DNA of 64,000 bases from Euptelea pleiosperma (Eukaryota; Streptophyta; Magnoliopsida; Ranunculales; Eupteleaceae), in assembly GCA_035048495.1 (NCBI GenBank), contig CM068546.1, forward strand, positions 38,706,674-38,770,673. The letters run 5' to 3'. Of the stretch, positions 35,057 through 46,559 are shown in pieces. The notes below the pieces were generated by a model. The model was given only the letters and a program-made list of their open reading frames with translations, had not been told where the DNA came from and searched no databases. Both the position numbers and the translations under genes were made by a program. The number at the start of each line of letters is the position of its first letter. Positions within the stretch are counted from its first letter, which is position 1.

Positions 35057-35064
35057 TATTTATA
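35057..35064 (-). promoter_or_regulatory. Probable TATA box of BXL-B
   Basis: On the minus strand TATAAATA lies about 38 bases before the start codon. If transcription starts the usual 25-30 bases downstream, the leader would be very short. Confidence 0.4.
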
Positions 35065-35319
35065 GAGAAATATGGAAATTAATTCAACCCAAAATGGATA
35101 AGAACGTTGGCAGTGGATATATAGAACGTTGGCGGATTGGAGGCAAAAAATACTTGCTGTTCAACAGCCCCCCCCAGTCAACTCGATCTCACTTGGGCCG
35201 GGCTGGTTTGCGGACCAGGCTGGGTTCCAAATCAGCGGCAATCATACGATCCAAACATTGTGGGCCCTAGCTATAATCGATTATCACAGACAAAAAAAAC
35301 TAAGTACACCAAATTCCCC

Positions 35320-35465
35320 AAAAGATGCCACATGGCAGAGTCTTCTATGAATGTTGTGTCCATCCCATGGTGGACCTACACAACAAAAATTAGCCTGATC
35401 AGTGATTTTAGCCTTTGGATTTGAGCATTCTTCCGTGATTTGAGCACGTGGAGGTAAGTGTAGGA
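35320..35465. repeat. Fragment of a family A-type palindrome
   Basis: It begins GCCACATGGCAGAGTCTTC and carries GGTGGACCTACA and AATTAGCCTGATCAGTGATTTTAG, then ends near GAGCACGTGG. Only one arm is present. It lies about 300-450 bases upstream of BXL-B. Confidence 0.5.
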
Positions 35466-35727
35466 CCATTCAATCCTGAGTCGCTGACTCGTGAGCCCCA
35501 CCCAGGATTTCTCCTGCTCAAAATAATCGACTCTTATCAGAAGATCGTATCCATCAGAATATCAGCAGATTTTCTTGTATGTTCTGTCGAGATTAAGTAC
35601 ATTTTTTTTAGTTAGGATAATCTGAGCACGTTGATTTCGCCATATTGCGCCATTACATTCTTCGGGCCCCACCCACTGAAATTCAATGGTCAGTTCCCTT
35701 GCAATTTAAAAAAAAAGGTCAGTTCGC

Positions 35728-36037
35728 ATACGGATGATGGACCACATTATGAGCCACGTGGCAAATGAGATCGCTGACCCGTATGTATGTTTGGCTCATC
35801 CTTAGGTGGACCTACATACCAAAAATCAAACTGATCAGTAATTTCAAACCATCGGATCTTTGTACCCAAAATAATGCTCCAATTCCATGGTTAAAAATAA
35901 ACCCATGAAATTGACTCCAATCCAACGGTCAGAAATCAGTAATCAGCCTATTTTTTGTACAGTCAGCGATCTCTAAGAGTGTTCCACGTGGCTCATAATG
36001 TAGAGGACGTCCGTCCGTCAGCGAAGTTCTACCCCCT
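35728..36037. mobile_element. G-box palindromic MITE, family A, upstream of BXL-B
   Basis: A full-length copy with intact CACGTG in both arms (near 35755 and 35982). Arms begin CATTATGAGCCACGTGG and end CCACGTGGCTCATAATG...GCGAAGTTCTACC. It lies about 700-1000 bases upstream of the BXL-B start codon. Confidence 0.75.
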
Positions 36038-37099
36038 CGAGTGCATTTCTTGTATAATAAATTTTTTCTTTCCTTCTAAACTAACAATTGGGGGTTGACT
36101 GTTGAGGGGAAAGCCTGAACCATGGTAAGTGATGCAAGCCCAACTAAATTGTGAGACTTGGAGAACTGAAAATTAAGATCATGCAGGTAGATCAGGACCC
36201 ACCATTATAAAGAATCAACATGATCTGATGACTAAACTATTGGATCAGTCAAATATTTTATCTTTCTTTGAATGGTGCAATGATTGTCTATACCTAAACC
36301 CTAGCTTGTGCGCGTGGTGTCACATGTACAAGCGAGAGACACGAGGACATATCCTTCTGTTTTGTTAGTTGCTTATCTATCTGTATTTAGTGTTATTGCC
36401 TTCTTCTTCTATGTACTTCTTGTAGCTTTTGAGATCTTCTCGATCTCCAATATATTTTGTACTCATCAAAAAAATAAAATGAAAGGGTCACAAATCGATC
36501 TCTTCGATCATTGACTCACGTGTGATTACACAAGAATTTGATTCTTGATGGATCTTGACTTCATTAAACTATGTTAGGGATGATCTTATGGTATGTTCAT
36601 TGATTATACCAGAGTAGAGGAGAGGCACGCACGATGATGGTGTAAGTTTTTTTATAAAAGAGTAGTTTTGATAATGGTTTAATTTGAAGTCTTGGTTGAT
36701 CCTGTTCTGAATCAGGCGATTAGGATCGGAGCCCACCGATCCGATCCAAAAATGGATTCCCTCGCCCTGAGATCACTGTTTCCCAAAGAAATCTCACTTT
36801 GTCTCGGGCGAGATGTGCCGATCCCGTTCTGGATCACACCGATTAAACAACTTTTAATGTTCTTACGGTGGTTGTGGATCAATAGGATCTTTATCGAGAA
36901 CTAGAGTTTTTCATTATAACGGAAAAATAATGATTTAAAAGGTTAACTCTAGTTAAGTTGGCATCTTGAAAAAGTAAAGATGAGTGGTCCAGATTTACCA
37001 CTCATCCTCTTCATCTAATTTTTTTTGTCGAACATTTCAAATGGTGCCATTTGTGCATCAGGTATGGGACCCTTGTAATAGTGAAAAAAATGAGTAAGA
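36038..37099. other. Intergenic repeats
   Basis: J-type hAT fragments (36690-36850, with CTCACTTTGTCTCGGGCGAG) and AT-rich sequence. The open frame at 36308-36514 has no recognisable domain and does not look like a gene. Confidence 0.4.
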
Positions 37100-37220
37100 C
37101 TTGCCTGACCACCCACAATATAGATGTTTGGCCAATCCCTAGGTGGACCTACAAACCCAAAATCAACTTGATCAATGATTTCTAAACGTTAGTCGACATC
37201 ATTTTCGTTGGTTAATTTTA

Positions 37221-38113
37221 TAGAAAATTTCTTAAACGAAAACTAAATTTAATGTATTTACAAATTAAAACAAAAATAACTTTTGAAAATTTTCAAATAA
37301 AGCAACTAAACGCTCTTTAAAAAAATGTTTGTTAGTCGTGATAGACAGTTTATAAAGGACAAACGCTTTTTAAAAAAGCGTTAAATGTGGTTTTAAGTAA
37401 AAATTGGCGGTCCATAATTCTTCAACTTCTAAACCAGTCTATGAATATCAGAATGATTTGATTTTTTGTGAGGATGATCTCCTCACCATAGAGATCATCC
37501 TCACAAAAAATCAGCCAGTGATTCATCTATGTGGGTATGCCAAAATGGGTGGACCACGTGGATGCAATAAGAGCCACGTGGCACTCTTAGAAGACTCTGA
37601 TCGAATGAATGTTTTTTCAATCCCTATATGGACCTACAAACAAAAAATCAGCTTGATTTGTGATTTCAAACCTTTGGATCTTTGGTCAATAATGCTCAAA
37701 TTTCGCACGGTTAAAATCAACTCATGAAAACAATTCCAATCCAACGCTTAGAAATCACTAATCGGACAGATTTTTGGTTTGAAGGTCCACCTAATGATTG
37801 GCCAAACATCCATACGGTCAGAGTTCTCTAAGAGTGTTCCACGTGGCTCTTATTGTGCCCTGTCATCGGCCACGTCATCAAAGTTTTATTCGGCGCTGAC
37901 GGTATGGATGTTTTACCGTCTATTAAGGAGAAACGCTCTTTAAAAGAGCGTGTATTCCTAAAGAGTATCTGTCACTGTTATTTGTCCTATCAGATTTGAC
38001 TTTATGGAAACGTTCTTTAAAAAAACGTTTAGTTATTTTTTTTGAGAATTTTCGAAAGTTATTTTTATTTTTGTAAATATATTAAAATTAATTTTCGTTT
38101 AAGAAATTTTCCA
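37221..38113. mobile_element. Foldback MULE-like element, family C
   Basis: 893 bp, with arms starting TAGAAAATTTCTTAAACG and ending CGTTTAAGAAATTTTCCA. It is flanked by a perfect 9-bp TSD TTAATTTTA (37212-37220 and 38114-38122). Each arm also contains short inner palindromes such as ACGCTCTTTAAAAGAGCGT. A complete family A MITE (about 37555-37895) sits inside. Confidence 0.8.
37555..37895. mobile_element. G-box palindromic MITE, family A, inside element C
   Basis: It starts GCAATAAGAGCCACGTGGCAC and ends TTCCACGTGGCTCTTATTG...AAAGTTTTATTC. Both G-boxes are intact. It is the innermost layer of the 37.1-38.7 kb nest. Confidence 0.7.
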
Positions 38114-38157
38114 TTAATTTTAACCGTAGGAATTCGAGCATTATCTAAGGTAGAAAG

Positions 38158-38529
38158 CAAGGTTTAAAGGAGGCCATTTTAACGGTTAAACGGACTAGGG
38201 GCGTTACCGCTTAAACGGCCATTAAAACGGATTGAAACGGTAGGGGCAAAAATGGAATTAAATAGATTTTAACGGAAAAAATGGTGCTGAAATTCAAATT
38301 TTAAAAATAAAAAAAAAAAAACAAAATTTAACGGCCAATTTTTTCACAATTTTTTTTTAGAATTAAACGGCTGTTTAAATGATTTTAATGCCCGTTTACA
38401 TGATTATAACGGCCATTAAAACAAAAAAAAACGGCCGTTTTATTCAAAACCGATAAAATGTGTTTAAACCGTTTTTAACGGAAATGGACTTGGGGCGTTA
38501 CCGTTTAAATGCCTGTTTTTAAGACCATG
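38158..38529. mobile_element. hAT-like MITE, family D, with perfect 8-bp TSD
   Basis: 372 bp, ends CAAGGTTTAAAGG and TTTTTAAGACCATG, flanked by GTAGAAAG (38150-38157 and 38530-38537). The interior is built of AAACGG/CCGTTT units. Confidence 0.82.
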
Positions 38530-38789
38530 GTAGAAAGATCCAAAGATTTGAAATCACTATAATCAGGCTGATTTTTGGTTTGTAGGTCCACTTACAGATT
38601 GGTCAAACATCTATACGGCCAGTGTCCTCTAATAAATTGCCACGTGGCTTATATTGCGGGTTGTCAGGCAAGACTTGAGATGGATCAACAGGTTCACAAA
38701 AAGTTGTGCCAGAACGCCATAGATCAAAAAGTGCAGGATAAAATATTTTCTGAACTCCCTTTCAAAAAGTTAACTCTGCTCCTCACACG

Positions 38790-38943
38790 AGCCCACCGAA
38801 TCCAAACTGGATCGTCTTGCCCTGAGATCACTGTTTCCCAAAGAAGTTTCACTTTGCCTCGGGCGAGATGCGCCGATCCCGTTTTGGATCGGACCGATCA
38901 GAATCGGGCTCGGAACCCACCGACCCAGAGATTTCGAACCATG
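38790..38943. repeat. hAT-like MITE fragment, family J
   Basis: It contains CCTGAGATCACTGTTTCCCA and CTCGGGCGAGATGCGCCGATC and ends GATTTCGAACCATG. The left terminus is not clear. Confidence 0.5.
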
Positions 38944-39290
38944 GGCGCTCGTGGTCCTATATGTAATAGAATTTTAAATCTCTATATAATTTAAGAAGAA
39001 TTTAGATGTAGAAGATTCCCAATGCAGTTGATGCAGAGGGCTCTCGTGGCCATATAGATCATTTTTGGACCTACTAACCACATAGATCAGATTGATTGAT
39101 GATTTCTAGCCGTTGAATTTACAACCCAAAGAAGGTATAAAGACAGTACTATCAATCACAATCCAAATCACGGTTGATGTTTAGACGTATACGGGACCCA
39201 CTTGGTGATCTTATTTGTGCAACATAATATTGTACGTACGCAGTAGTGTTCAGGTACTACTAGCTACCTTCCTTAGAAGCTTGAAACAAA

Positions 39291-42200
39291 TCAAGTAGAA
39301 GAAACCCAGAATCGATCAGCAGCATTAACGACCCTACAGTTCTTCCTGATCTCCCCATCACTGCCTGTCAAAACCTGGATCTCTCCCATCTTCACCATAG
39401 CTTCAGCAAACTTCCAATCCCATTCCTGCTCATCGTCTGCAAACGTATTTACCCAATTTTTAAGAGAAGGCTTTGTTAACAAAGCTTGATCTGAGGTCAG
39501 AAGTCCCAAATTGAGTTCAAGCCCCACGTAATACTTGTTATCAAGAGTCTCTGGTGTTAAGGAGTCGAGTGGAACAATTGTCGGATCCGTCACCGAGCTA
39601 TTTGCCGGGCACTCGCTCTTTAGAATCTCTGCCAGGGTCGGATCAAGGGTCGGATCCACATCGCTGGTGTCGCTAAAGTTGTATAGCCTGTTAATGAAGG
39701 AGATGCAATGTGCAACACCAATGGAATGAGCTCCGACGAGCGTTACCATCTCTTCTGCCGTTAAGTTCTTGGCTGCAAAGTTGTCAATGAGTTGAGTTGC
39801 ATTGAAGAGTGGAGATGGGAGATTGACAGATGGCTCGCTCTCTAATGAAACAAGTCCATCGCGACGTCCAGCGGGTACTTTGTAGGATATTTTCCCAGAG
39901 AGGGTGGCGCTATCTCGAGCAGCAAAGGCAAGGATGTCGGCACAGGAGACAATTTGTGGACATTGAGCTTCGACCATGGCCTTGGCTGTGTCAATTACTT
40001 CGAAACCATGAAGGCTTAGATTAGGTGTTGCCTCCTTTTCTGATGGATTTCCTGGAGTTGAATCTAGTAGTACTGATCCATCACAGCCCTATATCAGAAT
40101 CAAGTTCTAGGTTAGATTCTCAGACATTCATCGAAACATGCTCTACATACGCATACATGGTACATTCGAATGCATTTTCTAGGCCCACTGATCGCATAGA
40201 TATTTAGGGGGCGTTTGGCAACACAAAAATATAAGTAACTTATTGAGATTTATAAGCCAAAAAGTTAAAAAGTTAGAATGGACGAGTTTCATATTTTAAC
40301 TTTTGAAAAGTTAAAAATAAACTTAAAACTGAAGCTAAAATTTTCAACTTTTAACTTCTAAGAGAAATTACTTCTCAAAAATTAGAAGGCCTCCCTGCGC
40401 TTTTAATTTCTCTCACTTTTTTTGGATGTAAAAATCAACTAGTACTTCTGCTACAAGTAGAAGTGCTTTTACTTCTCGTCCTCCCAAACAACACCTTGGC
40501 CCACCACTTAGTGGATATACGCATAAAAAAATCACCTTGATTGATGATTTCTAGCCATTGGATGCAGTACCCCCAAAAAGTATGCTCGACTCCAACGGCT
40601 AGAATCACTCTTAAAAAAGTACGGCTAATATCTAATGGCCAGAGATCACCTATCAAGGTGATTTTTGGTGTGTATATCTACTAAGGCATGGGTTAAACCT
40701 ATGTTTTAAAACTCGCCGAGTCAACTTGACTCGATTGTATTTCGAGTCGTCTCAGCATACAAACTCAAATTTGCATGCCTCACCGAGTTGACTCGAAAAC
40801 TCGGTTGAGTCAACTCAAAATTCAAATTTTTTTTTGAATTTCTAATTTGTTACTATATTTTACTATTTTTCAATAAAATTATTTTTTATATATTTAAATA
40901 TTTAATAATTAATTTAATGACTCACCAGGTTGACTCTTGTGTCTTCCAGTTGTCTCAACCCAATGGACTTCCGAGCCGAGTCTGAGTTCCGAGTTTTAAA
41001 ACATAGGGTTAAACATCAACGTGGTTAGTGGGCCCAAAACATGATAAGTAGAGACACTGCATCTAGTGGAGCAAAACTACTTTGGATCCCTTTCCCTCGT
41101 TCCTTTTTTATTATTTTTTTTTCAAATTTTAAGTAATTTTCTCTATCTTCTTTTCTTCTTTCTTCTATTTTTAATGAAAAATTCTCAAAGACTTCTCTTC
41201 ACGGTCAAATACACCTTTAAAAAAAAAGGAAAAATATGTAACAAAGTATGCCTGAAACTGTTTCATTTGCGGAAGCGACATTTTTGGTAGTCACCTGCTG
41301 CCATCTGGGCCCACTGATCGCATGGATGTTTATCCCACCCCTTGGTGGATATATAGACCAAAAATCACCTTGATTGGTAATCTATAACCAATAGATTTTA
41401 ACACTTTTTAGTACTTTTTAAGGCGTTCTTATAGCTGTTGAATGCAACCATTTTTTGAGTACTAAAACCAACGGCTAAAAATCATTAAACGGGCTGATTT
41501 TTTGTCTGAATGTCTACTAAGGGGTGGGCTAAACATCCATGCGGTCAGTGGCCCCAGATGGCAGTGGTGACTACCAAAAAATGAAAAGATCTCAGGTATA
41601 CCTTGTTACATCAGCACCCTAAAAAAAATGTTAACACGGTTTTCCAAATGTTAAATTTAAAAATGTAAAAACACATTTGTCAACGTTTATTTCGTGGCTC
41701 TATGAAGAAATTTACGCGAGAAAAAATGGACTAGTTCCTCCAAAAGGCTACGTAGTTTTAGTAAATGAGACAACTGATCGTATTTTCAAAGTGAAACCAT
41801 ATAAATCAATCGATTTTTTCCCATTTTATCAATAATGAGGGAAAAGTCGATTCAATTCAGATCGTTTGTTCATCTACAACAAAAATCAATGACAGCACCA
41901 GTGCGGAGGAATGTGCAAGTCGAATGACATAAAAGGATTAAAGGAATGTGAATCTGAACGTAGGTGGAGTGAAGTTCGCGTAAAGACCTAAAAAAATAAA
42001 TTACTTTAACGAAGAAATGACTTTTGACAGGACAGAACGAAGAAAGATGTTTCATGTAGTCGACCCCATACCATTGAGAAAAGAGTTACGATGATGATGT
42101 CATGCAGCTGACCCCATACCATTAAGAAAAGACTTATGATGATGATAATGATGATGATTATAACGAGAGTATCACCACGCCATACGTGTTCAAAAACCTA

Positions 42201-42792
42201 TCTATTTACACATTATATCGCCTCTATATATCTATCTATACTTTATAGGCAAATATGTCTTTTAGTATAGAAAAAACGAAAATTTTAAAAATTTCGAGTA
42301 CGTGGTGGCGTACATTTGGGATCTAGACTCAATATTAAAACCAATAATTATATTTATCACAAATATTCAAAATTCTCAAAACTACCTCATTGACTTGCAT
42401 AAAGTTTCGAATCAATGGAAATTATAACTGGATATGTTTTTTGTTAAAAATTTCGGTTGAACTCGGCCTAACTGTCGGCCTGCCGGTTCGGTTTTTTCAA
42501 ACATGATTCACAAAATACATGGGTTAAGCTAATGTAGCAGTTTTATGAACTTATGTATGCTGCAAATACGTATACCTACCCTTACAAAACAATCATGGAA
42601 ATGCATACGGATGAGACCAGCGGCTATGTCCCAGTTGGTAGCATAGGCAGTGGCTACTACCGAGCGCACAGTTTCTTCAGCAGATGGGCATGAGTCGTCG
42701 TAAAACCCAACCTCCAAGGCAGCACCATGAGCCACCTCGTTCAGCAGTACTGCAAGCAAAGCTACAACCATCCGCTTCAAATTAGTATACAT
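39291..42792 (-). CDS. Class III secretory peroxidase
   Basis: Two exons, 42580-42792 and 39291-40088, join in frame to 336 aa. A signal peptide (MVVALLAVLLNEVAHGA, residues 8-24) directs secretion. The distal catalytic site is RMHFHDCF (Arg62, His66), the proximal haem ligand is His192 in LVGAHSIGVAHC, and VSCADILAFAARDS is the family signature. Family members oxidise phenolics with hydrogen peroxide and take part in lignin and wall cross-linking, or in producing reactive oxygen. Most class III genes have up to three introns; this one keeps only the first, between CFVR and GCDGS. That intron (40089-42579, 2.5 kb) contains nested MITEs. The first in-frame ATG is used; the open frame upstream starts with TTG. 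Confidence 0.93.
40180..41045. mobile_element. Family G palindrome split by two insertions, in the peroxidase intron
   Basis: The outer element begins GGCCCACTGATCGCATAGATA and ends ACGTGGTTAGTGGGCCC. A Tourist-like insertion at about 40206-40496 (ends GGGGGCGTTTGGC and CCAAACAACACC) and an E-type hAT at 40699-41006 break it. Confidence 0.65.
40699..41006. mobile_element. hAT MITE, family E, with 8-bp TSD
   Basis: 308 bp, ends CTATGTTTTAAAACTCG and CGAGTTTTAAAACATAG, flanked by GGTTAAAC (40691-40698 and 41007-41014). The interior is made of CGAGTCAACTCG-like units. It sits inside a family G element in the peroxidase intron. Confidence 0.85.
41305..41572. mobile_element. Palindromic MITE, family G, in the peroxidase intron
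   Basis: It begins GGGCCCACTGATCGCATGGAT and ends CATCCATGCGGTCAGTGGCCC, with inner arms AATCACCTTGATTGGT and AACGGGCTGATTTTTTG. A complete copy. Confidence 0.75.
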
Positions 42793-42870
42793 GGTGTCGA
42801 CTGTCGAAGAACACGAGAAAGTGTTGAACAAACTTCAGAATTTGGTGAGTTGCATGGATGAGAGATGAGC

Positions 42871-42877
42871 TTATATA
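42871..42877 (-). promoter_or_regulatory. Probable TATA box of the peroxidase gene
   Basis: TATATAA on the minus strand, about 80 bases before the start codon, in the expected TATA range for a leader near 50 bases. Confidence 0.45.
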
Positions 42878-43059
42878 AGGATTAAGGGGAGCTTTTGCTG
42901 TTTGGTAATTAGCGTGGCATGATTCTTAGGTTTGACTAGTAGCTAGTATTAATTTTAGTGGATGCCAGGTAAAGCATCTCGATTTTGGAGTACATTTTCT
43001 TTGTGGACCCTTTTTTTTTTTTTAATAAATATTTCCTCATGGAGGAATTATGTGACACG

Positions 43060-43630
43060 TGGGACATTCTTGTAGACCACCGATCATAGGGATATTTGGC
43101 CCACCCAATGATGGACCTACTGATTAAAAAAATCAATTTGATTATTGGTGATTTCTAACCATTAGATTTGAGTATATATCCCAAATCATTTTGATTGAAT
43201 TAAGCGGCGGGATTTTTGAAACAGTGATCATGCGTGCAATGATTGCACGCCACATATACTGGGTTTTAGTATTTGGTTTTAAAAAGTAACATGGGTATAT
43301 GTGGCGTGCGATCATTGGGCGCAGGATCGATCTCCTCTTCAAAATTTTCTCTACTTGAGATGGATGAACCCACAGCTCCCTACAGAGAAAGGGTCCACGT
43401 TATAAAAAGCTTCCTCATCCTTTTTGGTATGTTAGGAATTAGGATCCATACTTGGCATAGTAATTTGCAAATTACTATTAGAGACCACTGATGGTATGGA
43501 TGTTTGGCCCATCCCTAGGTGGACCTACATGTAAATAATCAGTCTGATTAGTGATTTCTAAGCATTCGATTAGACTCGTTTTCATTATTTGATTTTTAAC
43601 CGGGGAATTTGAGCATTACTATTTGCATGC
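43060..43630. repeat. Half copies of family A palindromes
   Basis: One arm lies at about 43060-43175 (GACACGTGGGACATTC...GATGGACCTAC) and another at 43480-43630 (GGTATGGATGTTTGG...TAGTGATTTCTAAGC). Between them is an inverted pair, GATCATGCGTGCAATGATTGC and CGTGCGATCATTGG. I see no gene. Confidence 0.5.
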
Positions 43631-43717
43631 AACTCGAGGTTTATTTTTGCATCATACTAACATTTACATGTGAAAGCAAAATTTTACATTTTAAACGCGC
43701 ATTTAATGCTTTTACGT

Positions 43718-45050
43718 TAAGGGCTCTTTTGCTTCACCCCCTTAGTTTATTGGTTTAATTTGCAAGGCACCCAACCCTTTTCACTTATTGAGGTATCACC
43801 CTTTAACTTAGGTCAACGTTGTGGACTAAAAACATCTGTGAATGCCATGTGCCTAAAGACGTTAAATACTTATGATATAACTAAAATACCCATAAAACTT
43901 CCGAATGGCCAAGACGATTAACTATTACTTCTATGCAGTGTTTTAAAACTCGTCGAGTCAACTCGAAACTCGGCTGAGCTGCCTTGATTCGGACGAAATA
44001 AGCTTGAATCGAATAAAAAATAGATTTGGTGTGTTATTTTTCTGAAAAAAAAGCCAACGGGCTTGGTGCATTGTTTTTTAATCGATGCACCAAATAAGTT
44101 TTTCGAACACCTTGTCAACACAAAATCAACCAAATATTTTAAATTCTGCTTATAAAAAAATGATATTTATATATTAATATTAATATATTACTCGAGTCGA
44201 GTTACTTCGGGTCGAGTTCGAATCTTTGAGTTAACTCAACTAGGTAGACTTTCAACTCAAGTCGAGTTTTCGAGTTTTCAGACACTGCTTCTATGTTTTC
44301 CTTCTTCATCCTCTACAAATAGAGCAGAGCAGCACATCCTTTCCTTCTCATCTCCTCCTTACCGAATGGGTTCTACCTGACTTATCCGGTGACTTTTCAA
44401 GCTTATTTTCTCCATTAACCATAGTTTGTAAACTGACGTGAATAGACACAACTTCACCAGTCATTTCTCTACCGGGATATTTGCAGTCCAAGACCTGGTC
44501 ATGCTATATACCTTCAAGGCTTCAACAGCAGCTTCTCAAGGCCCATTGCCATGTGAAGTTTACTAGCCAACGTCCCTAAGGGTATCGAATAATGCCGTAA
44601 GTGATTTCAAGCGTCCAATCGCATCAGAATTTGGGTCTTTCACGACTCAAGCATTTAAAGTTTCTTCATCTTGCTGTAAATTTACTCGACGCGCGGAGAA
44701 AGCCATCCGAATCTAAAAACCAAACCTGAGAGCCGGAGAAAACAAAATGCCATAAAGACTTGGCATTGAGTTTTATGGGGACGAGAGGGTGCTGGTTTGA
44801 TCCATTTTGCGGAGGAGAGAGGACGAAAGAGAAAGGAGGAGAAAAATGGTGTTTTGATCATTTTAGAAATTTATGGGTATTTCAGTTTTTTCTTACAAGC
44901 ATCTAACATTTCGAAGGATCTCACATTCACTAAGTTCTCCAGTCAACGACATAAAAACAAGTCAAGGGGGGAGATACAAATAAATAAAAAATATTAGGTG
45001 ACTTGCAAATTCTACTGATTAACTAAGGGGGTAAAGCAAAATGTCTACGA
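43718..45050. mobile_element. Long element with inverted ends, host of an E-type hAT
   Basis: The left end has TTTTGCTTCACCCCCTTAGT and AATTTGCAAGGCACC. The right end has GGTGACTTGCAAATT and AACTAAGGGGGTAAAGCAAAA, the inverse. The 1.3-kb interior includes the hAT at 43936-44287 and about 650 bp of non-repeat-like sequence (44300-44950) without a clear ORF. No TSD was established. Confidence 0.5.
43936..44287. mobile_element. hAT MITE, family E, with perfect 8-bp TSD
   Basis: 352 bp, ends CAGTGTTTTAAAACTCG and CGAGTTTTCAGACACTG, flanked by CTTCTATG (43928-43935 and 44288-44295). It is the same family as 40699-41006. Confidence 0.87.
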
Positions 45051-45057
45051 TCTATAT

Positions 45058-45542
45058 CTACGGCTGTCAATGGATAGTCGAAAATTCGAATTCAATTCGA
45101 AAAATCGGATATTATCCGAAAATTTCGGATATTGGATTCGGATTCGGATATCATTTTAATATTCGAATAGTTTTCGGATACGGATTCGAATATTGATGTA
45201 TTTGATTCGATAATATCCGATCCGATATATTATTTAATAATTATATTTATAATAAATAAATAAATTATATTTATCATATTAATTAATATTTATTCTAATA
45301 ATAATAATATTATATATAAAAATAATAATATAATTATTTTATATATATATATATTATTATATAAATATAATAATATATTATCTATATCCAATTTTCGGAT
45401 CGGATATTATCGAATATCCGATAAATTAATCGGATTCGAATTCGAATTCGAATATTGATTTACAATATCCGTCAGATATCAAATCGGATTTGGATATCGA
45501 ATATGCTTGTATTAGATCCGAATACCATCCATTGACAGCCCT
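45058..45542. mobile_element. Palindromic element with GGCTGTCAATGG ends and an AT-rich centre
   Basis: Inverted ends GGCTGTCAATGGATAG (from 45062) and CATCCATTGACAGCC (to 45540). Arms contain repeated TTCGGATAT and the centre (45220-45385) is almost pure A/T. ATCTATATC occurs just outside both ends and may be the TSD. Confidence 0.65.
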
Positions 45543-45618
45543 ATCTATATCACAGTATCTCGTACTTGTCTACCAAATTAAACCTAATCTCCTACTTATC
45601 TACCTAAACCTAACATAC

Positions 45619-46012
45619 TAAAACTTTGATGACAAGACCCTATTATGAGGCCCAATATGAGCCACATGGCACACTCTTAGAGGACTCTGACGTATGGATA
45701 TTTGCCAATACCTAGGTGGGCCTCCAAACTAAAAATCAGTCCGATTAGTAATTTCTAGGTGTTGGATTGAAATTATTTTCATTGGTTGATTTTAACCATG
45801 GGAATTTGAGCATTATTGACTATTATTTAGGTTACAAAGATCCATAGGTTTGAAATCAATAATCAAGCTGATTTTAGTCTGCAGGTCCACCTAAGGATTA
45901 AAAAAAAACATCCATACAGTCAGAATCCTCAAGTGTAAGCCACGTGGCTCATATTGCATGCTGTCATCGGCCCCGATGACAGTTCCCGGTCATAAAAGTT
46001 TTATTCCACCCT
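45619..46012. mobile_element. Palindromic MITE, family A
   Basis: Left CTAAAACTTTGATGACA...CAATATGAGCCACATGG, right GCCACGTGGCTCATATTG...ATAAAAGTTTTATTC. The right G-box is intact; the left is CACATGG. Confidence 0.7.
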
Positions 46013-46185
46013 TTTAACCCTTTTCCTTTCGCTTGGGGATTACTGCACCCTTTGGCATTTGCGAAAAATGTCGAAAGTACATTGCAATGCTATGTAAGTT
46101 GAGCACCTTAGAAGATAACGTATACGCAACACTTTTAATAAGGCTTGATTTTGACTCTTCTTGCTCGATACGGCACAGGTCAAAT

Positions 46186-46224
46186 CAATCTCGGGGAGCC
46201 CTCCGATCCCCGAGATTGATTTCG
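46186..46224. repeat. Perfect 15-bp inverted repeat
   Basis: AATCAATCTCGGGGA is followed after 9 bases by its exact reverse complement. The surrounding GATTTCGAACTATGG is a J-type hAT terminus, so this is probably a strongly shortened family J element. Confidence 0.6.
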
Positions 46225-46559
46225 AACTATGGTGTCAAGTGGAGTAACATCAAGCTTGCTCTTACTTCCGACAAAATCAACCGACCTATCTTTGTAGGTC
46301 ATGGAAAAACTGGTTGGATGTTGCAACTACCTTTCAGAGAGTTAACTCTGCTCCAAAATAATGTTTGATATTACCGTTATAAAAGCCGTTATAACGCTAA
46401 CGTAAAGGACGTTATTTTCCTTCTAACTGCCGTTTTTCAAACTATGGCAACAGCTTCACTAACAACAGATCAAGTCTTTTTAAGAGTATTAAAATGTATA
46501 CTGTTGCTTTTGGTTGGTAGATAGTCACCAAGAAAACCTCACCACCTACCCAAAACGAT

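Larger units (their letters stand above)
37100..38665. mobile_element. Family A MITE split by two later insertions
   Basis: The outer left part (37115-37220) and right parts (38114-38157 and 38538-38665) together rebuild one family A element. It is interrupted by element C at 37221-38113 and element D at 38158-38529. The right arm ends GCCACGTGGCTTATATTGCGGG. Confidence 0.75.

Noticed and set aside
40206..40496. Confident PIF/Harbinger call for the first insertion in the peroxidase intron
   Set aside because: The ends GGGGGCGTTTGG and CCAAACAACACC fit, but the flanks are TTA and TTG, so the TSD is not established; it is kept only as Tourist-like within the G element entry.
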